Assembly: GCA_024220525.1 (NCBI GenBank)
Contig: JAMYWO010000100.1
Coordinates: 62,001 to 126,000 of the forward strand
DNA length: 64,000 nucleotides
Source of the DNA: Cochliopodium minus
Taxonomy: Eukaryota; Discosea; Himatismenida; Cochliopodiidae
Direction of reading: 5' to 3'
The notes beneath the pieces are model-generated. The model was not told where the DNA came from and did not search any database. It saw only the letters and a program-made list of their open reading frames with translations. Of the stretch, positions 21,940-33,854 are shown one piece after another (the first letter of the stretch is position 1; each line of letters begins with the position of its first letter). Position numbers and translations under genes: made by a program.

Positions 21940-22555
21940 TTATATATTCAATACATCTCCTATTTTCACTGTTCCTTTGTTGAGAGGTGTTATGAACACT
22001 CCTCTCGATCCTACACATCCTTTGCAATCCTTTACATGACAAGTAAGAACCACTCCCACTTTGAATCTCACCTCGCCTGATTGTTAAATTGATGATAAAA
22101 TAACCAAAATTTTTAATAAATATTGTAAAATTCATTCTAGTTTGATTCATTATATCATAATTGGTATAATGATTTATAATCACAACAATAACCTTATGAT
22201 TATTAAATTTATTTTTTAAATATGGAATGGATAGTTGTTAATTTAGTTTTATAATGATAATTTTACCAATTTCTATCACTTCTCCTTCTTTTAGACCACA
22301 AACGTCAATATCTGAAACAACTATGTTTTCTTTTTGTTGTCCAAATTTGATATTATGCTTGATTAATGTCTGATCATAGCATATCAATACCTCTAAACGT
22401 TGTATAATTGTTGAATATTAATCAGTTATACTGCATCAAATTATACCTCTTCCCACTTTTCCATAATTTTTATCTTTTATAAATCCTCCTACATCCACTT
22501 CAGCATCTTCCAATTCATTTCCAGAAGCAAATAGAGCCAATATTTTATTTGACAT
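21940..22555 (-). CDS. Small stand-alone MOSC-domain protein
   Basis: Three exons: ATG 22555 MSNKILALFASGNELEDAEV..GGFIKDKNYGKVGR; then VLICYDQTLI..NIVVSDIDVCGLKEGEVIEIG; then GEVRFKVGVVLTCHVKDC, KGCVGSRGVFITPLNKG and VKIGDVLNI, stop at 21940. The plan matches the short MOSC domain: an early sequence-specific loop, a start-strand block ending in RENIVVSGID..L.G..I.IG, a conserved Cys region, and the final GVFA.VL.GG.VK.GD motif. The C-terminal block resembles bacterial single-domain MOSC proteins, where a Cys-containing stretch precedes CIMPREGIFARVL, more than the eukaryotic molybdenum cofactor sulfurase or mARC proteins. MOSC domains handle sulfur or metal-sulfur groups around molybdenum cofactor. 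About 125 residues and no targeting signal. Transfer from bacteria is possible. Confidence 0.8.
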
Positions 22556-22741
22556 TATAATAAAAGAAAAGAGTATATTTTGAATTAAAAGATTCTTATT
22601 TTGAAATAAATATTTACTATTTTAAAATAAAACCAATTTGGTTTATATCCTTTATTATTTTTTTATTTTATATTTTCTCACAATAAATATATATAAAAAA
22701 TATTAAAATAAAATCTTTCTATTCTTTTATTATTTTGAATT

Positions 22742-25700
22742 ATGGAAGAACAAAAGGAATACCAAGAGGTTTGGGAATTTGTCAAATCATTAAAATTCTC
22801 GAATAAAATTGAAGAGGAGAGGGAAAAACTTTACAATATTTTGACGGAAAATGGATACGATGATGTTGATAGTATTGGTGGATTAGATCTCATTATGGCA
22901 AAAGAAATTCAAATAAATGTAAAAATATTTTTCCTTTAAAAAAATACAAGAAATATACACTTTCATTACCATGGATCAATTTTTATATCTCAACATAAGA
23001 TACTTTATAATTTATCAATCTATCTTAAATTAACATATTATCGATTATTTTTACTATCAAAAAAAAAAAGTTCGGAACATTCTCAAAAATCAAAAATGAA
23101 GTAAAAAAAAGAGAAAAAGTGGTTATCGAAAATAAAGTGGATGTTCTTGTCCCATTCATAGAAAAGGAGAACAGTCCGAATATTTCTATCATAGAAAATA
23201 AAGTCGAAGTTCCTGCTAGTGTTGATAACCATGCTCCTTTGAATGAACTTTCTCATGTTGAAGTTCCTCTTCCAATTATAGAAAACAATTCTATTCCTGA
23301 GAAGAAAGTGGATGTTCCAACAAGTGCTCCTTCCAATTCTGGCAAGAAAAAGAAAAAAAGAGGAAAAAGAGGAAATAAAGCAACTAAACAACCAGTAGGA
23401 GTTGTTCCATCACCACAAAATCCTCCTCCAAAAGAAGAAGAAAAAGATCCAAAAGAAAGCAAAATACAAGTGAAAGTAGTGGAAAACCATTGTGAAGCAC
23501 CCAAAACTATTGGAGAGTTTTCTTACAAGAATGAAAACCTAAAACAACTCCAGGAAGAAATCAGAAGAAAAGAAACAGAGATTTACCAAGAAGAGATTTC
23601 AGAGGAGTTTGATTTCATTAAGTATCTTGAAGACAAGAAAAGGGATTTTGAGGAGATGGAAATTAATAAAGATGATCAAGAAGGGAGATTATTCAAAGAG
23701 TGGATCGAAGAATTAATAGATAGATTCAACGATAAAAAAGACAAAAGATTTGTTGATTTGAGGATGTTGTCTTATTTTATCAGGTGCGGACTTACTAACC
23801 AGAAGGGTTTGCTTAAAGATAAAAATGTTGTATTATTCATAGGTCAAACTGGATCTGGTAAGAAAATATTTTATTAAAAATTTAAAATAATACAATAAAT
23901 TTTTTTCCCCAAAAGGGAAATCTACTGCCATTCACACTGTTGCTGGTAAACGATTAAACAATTTAACTTTTTTGAAAAAAAAAATTAATTTAATTTTTTT
24001 ATAGGATGTGAGATGGTTGAAGAAAAAATTGTTGAAAAGAAGATAAAAGATGGGAAAGAGTTGATTTTCTTTTCTGATGTAATTAACAGTGTTGGTAAAA
24101 TACAAGGTGTGGACATTGGGCACAGTTTAAATTCACAAACAAAGTAAAATTAATAAATTATTTTTCTTTTTTTTAATAATTAAAAATTACAATTAGATGG
24201 GTGAAAGTTATAGAAATCAAAAATGAAATGAAAAAGAAAAATCTTTCGAGTATTTTCATTTGTGACACACCTGGTAAGATTTCTTTAGTTTTTGAATTTT
24301 TCTTTGAAAAGATTCATTATTTTTTTACATTTTAGGATATGGAGAGAATAGAGGGATTGAATATGAGATTTCGAACGCAGTTTGCACCAGGGAAACAATA
24401 AAATCTTCAAAATCTTTCTTGCCAGTGGTTCTTATAAAGTACAACACTTTGAAAGATAACAGAACAGGTAATTTAAAAGAAAAAAAAATTAATTTTTGTT
24501 TTATTTCAATCAAATAAACTTCATTTCGTAACAGGATTCAATCAAATTGCTAAAACTCTTTTTGATTTTTTTGGTACATGTGATGTTTTGGACAAAATCT
24601 TCATCTGGTTTACACATGTTAAGAAGAATAAGTTGGGGAAGATAAAACAAATCATTTGCAACACAGAATTTTCCAATTCAGAGAACTCTAACATTGAAAA
24701 AGACGTCAATTTGTTGATAGAGAAAATAAAGAAGCAACTTGAAAAGGAAAACAGTAATGTGTCCATCTTTGACCCATTATATTACAAGGACAACCACTCT
24801 GAATTGATTGGACTTTTAGATGACCCTCAAAAGTATTTGCGCGATCACAAACTTCTCAAGTATAATGCAGAAGAGAAAAACATCCTTTTGTTCTCAAAGG
24901 TCATCAGCGATATTCCTGATAAAGTTGAACAATGGGTTTCTCAAAACAAATTGGGAAGAGTTTGTTTTGAAATCATAGCTTTGAGTGATTTGTCCAAAAC
25001 AATCAAGGAGTCTTACATTTCCAACCCTTTGAGCGAATCTATCAAAAAATTGGAGAGTTTTATTGAAAAAAAAGTGAGTGAAATTAAGAATATTGTCAAA
25101 GAGCATCTTCAAACTCCCAGAGAATTAACTCTGTCTGTGATGGAAAAAATTTTGAATAATTTCTCTGATCTCAAATATTTCAGTTCTATCTTTCAACAAC
25201 AAATCAGTTTCACCAACAAAGATTTGAATCCAAAATCTGTTGTAAAGTTTTTAAATTCAACACTTGAAAGCTCTTCTAGAAATTTAGAAAATTTGATAAG
25301 AAGTGCTAATCCTGATTTTAATTGGGATGTTGGTTCACAAATCTATCAAAGAATCTTTGTCTAATCTCTTTGTGGAGTCTCAATACAAGAAATTGGAAAG
25401 TTCTTTTGTTGATAGAATAAAAACCATTTCTAAAATTTTATGTGAAGTGGAATCTTTGAAAAGTATGGAAAAAACGAACAATTTGTTTTCTTACCTCGAA
25501 ACAAGTATTTCCTTTGAAAGTTTTATTCCTCTCAAAATTTCTGAAAACTTTGAAAATTGTAAAGTGGATTCATTTAAAAAGATTGGACAAATGGCTTCTA
25601 ATGTCACAAACATTTTGAAAAAAAATTTTGAAGAGAAAGAATTCAACAATGTTTCTCAAATCCTAGAAAAATTTGAAAATTTTACGAAATTTGAAGTTTT

Positions 25701-28700
25701 GAAAAAAATATTTTCTGGTCAAATCAATCAAGAGTTTAAATCTTTTAATTTGATTATTGAAGAGAGATGCAACCTTATTTTGTCAAACCTTGAACAAAAT
25801 TTCATGAAAGAAGAAATTTTTGAAAAGAAAAAGATTGATATCATTTCTCTTTCTTATTTGATTCAAATTAAAATTGTGAATAAAATTTTTTGTGAAAAAA
25901 CAAAGAGTAGAATGACTGATTTGGTTCAAAAAAAGATTAATTTGTGGAAAAATGGATTAGATGATAATGGTGTATTGGACAAATTGTTAGATTGCAGATG
26001 GCTGGATCCACATTTTGGATTGATAAACAAGAATTTTGAAGAAATTGGTTCTAAAATAACAATTTCTTCATGTGAATATCTTTCTAACATGATTTCTTCT
26101 TTCAAAGAAAGAAATTTTGATAATGTTCTTTTTTGTTACAAAGAAATTCAAAGGATTGACAAGTGCAAACAAAATTTTGATTCATATGGATTGAAATTAC
26201 ATGTGAATTATTCTACAGAAGTAGAAAATGAAATCAAAAAACTCTCAAAGAACTATGTTCATCCCCTCAAACTGGATATCATCTTCAAAGATTCCAAAAA
26301 TTTTCTTCAAACAAATCTCAATGAATATACTAAAAAAATAATTCAATTTTTCTCTGAAAAGAAAAAATTCCTTGAGAACAAAAAAGAAGTAGAATTGAAA
26401 CAACTCAAAAAAGAAGTTATCAAAAAAAAAGATGTTGTTGGAAAATGGAGGGAAGTTGAGAACATTAAACTGTTAGCAAATGAAGTTTCTTTGGGGAGAT
26501 TGGTTGATACTTCTCATCATGAAATAACAAGTTGCATGAATGATTACATTGGGTTTTTTTATTTCCAAATCAATTTTCACATTCAAAAATTGAAAGGTAA
26601 AAAAACAAAATATTCTAAAAATTATTTATAAACAAAAAAATTTTTTTAATTTTTTAATTTTTTTTAGTTATGGTGGGAATATCCGAGATTGCGAACCAAA
26701 ATGAAAATGAAAAAAAGAAGAAAAATAAAAAAGATAAATCATCAAAGAATATCCCAAAAGAAAATGTGAAAAATTCGATACAAACAATCATCATTAGCTG
26801 GAAAAAATTGAAAAAAATCAACGAAAAGCTTTCTTTTCTCAATTTGAAATATCTTCCTCTCGAACAACAAAAATTAATTGGAAATTTTGTTAATGAAATT
26901 TTCTGTGATTTCGAAAAAACCCTGAAAAAATCACAACAGAAACACTTATACAAAGTTCTGAAATATTTTAGCAAAGAAAATTTAGTTTCGAATGTAGAAG
27001 ACTTTTCTGAGAAGTATGACAAGGTGATCGAATCATCTGGAACAAACAAAAAATTGGAGATGATCAGAAAACATTTTGAAGCAACAGAATATGAGAAAAT
27101 TCCCGATATCATTGAAGATTTGAATAAAAACAATAATGATATTTATGAATCATCTCTTTTAAAGTTAAACAAATACTTTAACTTTTTTTCTGACGAAATT
27201 TCAAAGTTAATTACCTTAGCTAGCTTGAAAACAGAAGATTGGGAGAAAATAAAACTTTATCTTGAAAATTTTGAGTTGGGAAAAAGAATTTTGGGGAAAT
27301 ATATTCAAATTGAAAATGTTGAAAAAAGATTGAAAAAAAACAAAGATGAATTTAATTTTAAAATCAATGGGTATCTTTCTGGATTGAAAGGTGAAATTGA
27401 GAAAGTTGCCAACTTGGAATTTAGGAAAGAAAAGTACAAAATTTTGACTTTGATCATCAAAACAATGATGGATGAGAATGAAAAAGAGATCGACCTTTTA
27501 AATGAATTGGAAAATGAAGAATTACAAAGACCTCCCGAAATGATCCAAAGTATCATTGAAAATTTGTTCGGATTGTCTCACAAGGATGATCAATATGTCT
27601 ACAATTCTCATCAATTCAATGCAAAGGAACTCAACTTGGTTCTCAACTATTACAAGACTTTTGCTTACTACACAAAGATAACAGAAATTGTTTTCAATTT
27701 GATGGATATCATTTTGGATTATTTGACGAAAAGCAATTGTGTGGAACAATTTGACAAGTTTGGGAACAAAATTTCTTTGATGAATGACCATTTGGACGAG
27801 GAAACAGTGAAAAGAATGAACAAAAAGATGGAAGAATCCAAATTACAAATTTCTGTTTATTTGACAACTCTTTCTCAACAAATAGTTGAATACATATTTG
27901 ATAATGATCAAGTTTGTGTTGACAATAAAGTAGGAGATATTGAAATTATTGATAATATCAAATCTATTCAAAATCAAATGACCAATGAAATATTTGACAA
28001 GATTCTCCATTTAATTGAAAATATTGAAAAAAACGCTCCAACTGAATTGAAAGAAATCACAAATGATTATAATATTCTCTCTTCTTCTTTTCAAAAATTG
28101 AATCTTATTTTTTCTTCTTACAAACATTATGATTTTTTTTCTCAAAAGAAAATTCATTTTGAAAGTATCCAACGTAGACTTGCAGGAGTTGATGAAAGAA
28201 TATCAAAAAAATTTGAAAAAATTCAGGGAGACATTTCGATTGATTTCAAAAATAACCAACAAAACAAAAATCTGAAATGTCAAAATGAAATTGAAATCTT
28301 GAAAAGTATTGGAAAATTGAAAATGAAAAAGAATGTTGGATACAACAAGTTGATTGGGGATATTGAAATACAAATCAACAACGTTGTGCAAGAGTGCGAA
28401 GAGTATTTGGACAAAAGAATCTACCCTTGTTTGGAAGAAAGGATGAATTATCTCAAAAAACTTCAACCATTAGTGATAGGTTTGGAAGAGGACTTGAAAG
28501 TAAAGGAGAAAGCAAATATTGATACCATGATCTCTTTTGTAAAATTGAAATTGACGAAAGAACTTTCTAAAATCAAAGAATTGTTTGAAAAGAAAGAGCC
28601 AGAGTTGATGAAAAACGAATTTGAAAAAAATAAAGAGATCATTTCTCTCGAAAATTTTGTTCCTGGAATTAAACACGAGTTTTCCAATCTACTCAACCAA

Positions 28701-31700
28701 ATGAAAGTGGTTTGTGAACACAAAAGGGAAAAATTGAAAGAAAAAATTGATAAACTTTTCATTGGAAAAATTGACAGAACCCCTTCAAATGAAATAATCT
28801 TGTCGGATATCAACCAAGACATCAACTTGTTTCAATCAGTTGAACATTGCCACAAATTATTGTTTGTTGATTTGGATTTCTCTGCTGTCACAACGCAACT
28901 ACTGGAAAAGTATTTGAACATCAAATTTACGAAGGCCAAAGAAATCATGGACATTCCTTCTGTAGCAAACGAACTGATTGATTTTCAATTTATTGGAAGC
29001 TTTATCAACTTGCCCATCATTTCCAGGTCTATTGAAAAAATCATTGATTTCCGAAACAGTGAAGCAACTGATAAAGAATTCTTCATCTATAACCTTGGAA
29101 AAGAAATTGAGAAGGACAATTCTTCCTATGCTTTTGAGGTAGTTAATTCTTACAAACAATTCAAAATGATATCTATTGAATCTTTCACAAAAAAAACGGC
29201 ACATCATGACTACATTTATGCTGTTGTAAGAAAATATTTTTATTTTTTATTTGTAATTTAATTTTTTTAATTTTTGAAAGGAAAATATTGAAGAAAATTC
29301 TGATGAAAATGGAAAGATAAAGTTAACTGGAGAGATGCAAGACTCATTGAAAAAGAGCTTTGAAATTTACAATGCCACATATTTTGGATTGTTTGAAAAA
29401 TACATCAAAGAATCAGAGAACAAAAACGAAATATTGAATCAACTTGAACAAATCATAATAGATATTGAAAGAGAAACAAAATTCGACAATTTGAGCTCAA
29501 AAACTTGGGAGTTGTGTATTGTTAGTAAAGTTCCACTCATCCTTGCTCATATTTTTGTCATTTGGACCTTCCAAAACTCTGATCTCGAATTCTTCAATCC
29601 AAATGGAAATAAAGATAGGGAACAATTGAAAATAATGAAGCCTCATCCAATTCAGATCATCACAATTTTTAGACTGCTTGGAGTACACAATCTCAAATAC
29701 GTAGAAACTGAAAAAAATGATGGTTTAGTTAGTTACTTTAAAAATTTATGGAAAAAAACTTTTCATAGCAACTCCGTTTTAACCAGGACCTTGGACAATC
29801 ACTTGATAGGTATTCAACTTTTAAAATTTTAAAACTAAATTAATAATTTTTTTGATAAAAAAAATGAAGAAATTGGAACAGGAGAGGGAAAATCAATTAC
29901 TTTGGCAGTAACAGCGATTGTCTTTTCGATTTTGGGGTTTGAAGTAAACGTTGCTTGCTACAGTAAATATTTGTCAGAAAGAGATCACAACGATTTCAAG
30001 AATCTTTTTCATTTCTTCGATAAACTTACCAAAAGAAACAGCGGATCTATCAAATATTCAACAATAAAAGAACTATGTGAAAGTCATTTGAATGAACAAG
30101 GAGATCTGAGGGAAGGAGTTAACAACTTGTTGAACGGAAAAAAGATTGATTCGTTGAAAATCTCCAAAACAAAAAGAATGATGCTCATCGACGAAGTAGA
30201 CGTTTTCTTTTCCAAGAGTTTCTATGGTAACACTTACAATCCTCTTTTGCTCTTGTCCAATGAATCAATCATCGAGCTTATTGAATACATTTTCGAACAG
30301 AACGTTGATTTTATGAAAGTAAAAGAATCCCAAGCGTACAAAAAGGCTTCTCAAATGTTCTCCAACTACAAATGGCTCCTTGATACTGAGATTCAAAAAA
30401 TGTTGGAAGAAAAGCAAGATTTTAGAAATCCTCCTTATGTTGTCTACCAAGGAAAAATTGGATATCAAGAATTTGATGGTGTTTCTACTAAAATATCTAA
30501 CGGTTTTATTTTTTATTTTTATTTTTATTTTATTTTTATTTCATTTTTATTTTTTATTTTTATTTTTATTTTTATTTTTAAATTATTATTTTATTTTTTT
30601 AATTAATTTTATTTTTTTTATTTAATAGGATACAAGACACAATTTGCTTATGTGAAAGAAAAATTAAATGTTGACAAAGAAAGTTACAAAAATAGTCTTG
30701 GGATTAGAGTGATTTGTGGAATGTTTTCCTATGTAGAAGTTGCAAAGGTAAAATAAAAATAAATTTAATTAAAATTTTTTTTTTGATCTTGTCAAAAAAA
30801 AAAAAAAAAAGAAATTCGATATCATAATGGGAGTGACCGGAACTTTGACAAGTTTGTGTAAAAAGAAAAATTATTTTAAATTATTTATTTTTATTATTTC
30901 ATTTATTTAAATTATTTAAATTATTTATATTTATTTATTATTTTTTTATTCATTTTTTAAAATTTTATTTTTAATTAAATTTTTATAATGTTTTTAGTTT
31001 ATATTTTTTTTAATTATTTTTATTTATTTTTTTAAATTATTTTTATTTTAGGTACTGTCCAAAAAGAAATTCTCAAAAATTTTAACATCAAAAAGTTTAC
31101 TTATGCTCCTTCAATGTTTCAAAAGAACAAAATCGCTTTTTCTGCAGACAGAGACTTCTTAATCTTCGACAACAACCAAGAACTATTCCAGAAAATCGCC
31201 ATCAACGCAGAAGAAGAGTCCAAGAAAGGAAGAGCCGTCCTCATTTTCTTTGAAAACATCGATGTCCTTCAAAAGTTCAAGAATTCTTCTTACTACAAAC
31301 CTTTCATAAACCAACACAATGAACTGACTCCTCTTACTGAATACAAAGACAAACTCATCAACATCAGAAAAGCAACGAGAACAAGGTGACTTGAATGATG
31401 AATCTCATTTTGTTTATTTATATTTACATTTTATTTTTTTTTTAAAAAAAAAAAAAGGGCTGTGACTTTACTCACTAGGGATTTTGGGAGAGGTATTGAC
31501 TTTTTGTGTTTGGTAAATAAAAAAATTTTTTTTTTTTTTCGATTTTAAAAAAGTTGATCTTCTTGAATTTGAATTCTTTTTCTTTTTTCTGAAAATTTAA
31601 AAAATAGGACAAACAAACCATAGATAAGGGAGGAGTACACGTAATTTCTTCCTTTTTTTCTTGGGACATATCCGAAGAGATTCAAATGAAAGGAAGAACA

Positions 31701-32837
31701 GGAAGGTATTAAAAAAAAAAAAAAAAAAATTCTTTTTTTAAATTAAAATTATTTCACATCCTTCTTCTTTTTTTTGAAAATAGACAAGAACAAAAAGGAT
31801 CTTTCTCCCTTTTTATACCTTCTAGTTACACGAACAGCTTGAATGAAGAAGATCTCGAAGTGAATCTCAAACATGGACGTTATGCTCAAATATTGGATCA
31901 GTTGGAAACGATCAGGACGAATGAATTGGAGAAGGATACCATCAAATTGATGGAATTCACTAGCAAGGTCCTCTCTTCTCACAACACCAGTTTGGAACTA
32001 CAAAAGAGCTTGTTTGTTGGAGTACAAGAAAACAAACAAAATAAAAATGAACACAATAAAAATAACATCAAATATAATTCTGGAAAAAATAATTATATCG
32101 ACTTGAATAATAACAATAATAACAATAGCAATACAAATCAAATCAAATATGAAGATAAAATATCTTTGTTGAAAGTATTGAATCCTCCATTTACATCTTA
32201 TTATCATATTGTTTTTGTTTTGGGTAAAAACAAATTTCATTTTTTCATTTTTGTAATTAATTTTAATTTTCTTCTTCTCCTTTTTTTAGATTGTTCTGGA
32301 TCAATGGAATCAACTGTACAAGGAATTAATGGAGAAGAGAGAAGATGGGATTCGCTTGTAGGAGCAGTAAACACCTTTCTTAGTACCAGAATAAACAACA
32401 ATGCAGGTGATATTGTTTCTATCATCGAATTTGACAGCAGTGCTTACGTGCAGTGCATTGCACAGCCTTTATCTTCTAATCTCGTTAACTATCTCCGTTT
32501 TTATGGAGGGGGAACTCGTTTTTCTTATGGACTTCAAACAGCACAAAAAGTGATTCAAGAAACACTCAAAAAGGTTGATTACAGTCCTATTCTCCTTTTT
32601 CTTTCTGATGGAGAAAGTAGCGTTAATGATGGTGTGGAAGAAATGACCAACATTTACAAATTATTCGAACCTCATGGTTTACACGTTTACACTTTGGGTT
32701 TTTGCGGAAGTGATGAACAACTCAAGAACTTGGCCAGAATTGCCAAGGGAAAATTCTTGAGCTCTTTGAATGGTGTTGAACTTGAATCCAACTTTTCGAA
32801 CATTGCTTACGAAATAACTGTAGGAGAGCACAAATAA
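22742..32837 (+). CDS. Giant GTPase / SecA-like motor / VWA-domain protein
   Basis: A single multi-exon gene of about 10 kb, about 3,000 residues. In order: an N-terminal helical segment and a Pro/Val/Lys-rich linker; a P-loop domain with VVLFIGQTGSGKSTAIHTVA (split by an intron at 23,858) and a switch motif FICDTPGYGENRG (about 24,260-24,360), resembling AIG1/septin-type GTPases; about 1,600 residues of charged helix and probable coiled coil (24,540-29,230); and a SecA-like DEAD motor with EIGTGEGKSITLAVTA (29,875-29,925), MLIDEVDVFF (about 30,185), GVTGTLTSL (about 30,833), TLLTRDFGRGIDF (about 31,465-31,500) and EEIQMKGRTGRQEQKGSF (about 31,678-31,805). Last is a VWA domain with MIDAS motif VLDCSGSME (about 32,285-32,310), TRFSYGL and LFLSDGESS. 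The motor keeps SecA's TGT and GR.GRQ..GS hallmarks. The frame changes once near 25,325-25,364. VWA binds partner proteins through a metal ion; overall function unknown. Confidence 0.85.
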
Positions 32838-32943
32838 AATTGATCTTTCAAAAAATCTCTTTTTCAAAAAAATTAATCAAATTAAAACTATATTTCCCAA
32901 AAAAAAAAAAAAATTCTCAACACAAAACTGAATAAATAAGAAT

Positions 32944-33614
32944 TTATTTTCCAAAACAAATAAGTTTATCAACATAAAATGGACAAATACATCCTTTATT
33001 ACATGCCTTTCCACAACTTGTGGCCTGTTTCCTTTCAGTTTTACCCATTTTGTACAAATAACACTGACAATGACAATGTTTCTTGTCATTGAGACAACAA
33101 CAGTATCCAAATGAAAACAACCATCCTATCGCCCTTCCTAGTTCCATCATTAAACCTATCATCAACATCACTAATCCAAAAGGAAGAAAATATGCCAAAT
33201 ATGCAATAAAAAAGCAAGGGCAACAAGGTATTTGGAGAATTTTAAAACATTCCTTCCAAATTATAAATCAATGTTCCTAAATTTAATTTTATTTCTTTGA
33301 TATAAATTTCAATAAATTTCAATTACCAAAAAATCATCCCCATCTGAATCAAATAATCCTTTTCCACAATATATTGTGAAAAAACATACTGAATAACCAA
33401 CTCCTAATCAGAAATTTAAGAATTGTTTATATTTTAACTTGATTATTAAAATCAAATTGATTTACCAAAACTTGTGCAACATGTCTTTGGACCCAAACAA
33501 CATCCACAACTTTTTATCCCTCCCCTATCTTGCAAATTTTTAATTATTAAGAGAATATATTGAACAAAATCAATAGATACCGAGTTTCTCATTGCTTATT
33601 CCATAATTTTGCAT
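32944..33614 (-). CDS. Small Cys-rich membrane protein
   Basis: Four exons can be joined: ATG 33614 MQNYGISNEKLG, then IKSCGCCLGPKTCCTSF, then GVGYSVCFFTIYCGKGLFDS, then ECFKILQIPCCPCFFIAYLA leading into a hydrophobic stretch (AYFLPFGLVMLMIGLMMELG) and a second Cys-rich tail (GYCCCLNDKKHCHCQCYLYK, CGKACNKGCICPF). Total about 155 residues with more than 20 Cys. The CCPCFFIAY motif next to a membrane segment resembles PLAC8/CYSTM-type proteins, but the match is loose. These small Cys-rich membrane proteins are linked to metal handling in other lineages; here that is only a suggestion. Splice sites were read by eye, so exon 2's acceptor is the least certain. Convergent with the giant gene ending at 32837. 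Confidence 0.65.
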
Positions 33615-33854
33615 ATCAATCAATTTTTTTGTTTTTTAAAATTTTTTTTTTTAAAATATTCACCACATTTTCCATTTTTCAATCTTTTGATTAAAATAAA
33701 ATAATGAATTATCTTTCCTAGTTATCAAGATAACAAAACTAAAGTTTAGAGTATTTGAAAATCAAAAGATCTTCGTTTGTTTACATTTGTTTTTATTCAT
33801 GATTGTTTTTGGCAATGTGAAAAATTAATGATATCAATAACAAAATAAAAAAAA

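Noticed and set aside
27305-28825. Several minus-strand frames opposite the giant gene
   Set aside because: Shadows of the long, Lys/Glu-rich plus-strand exon.
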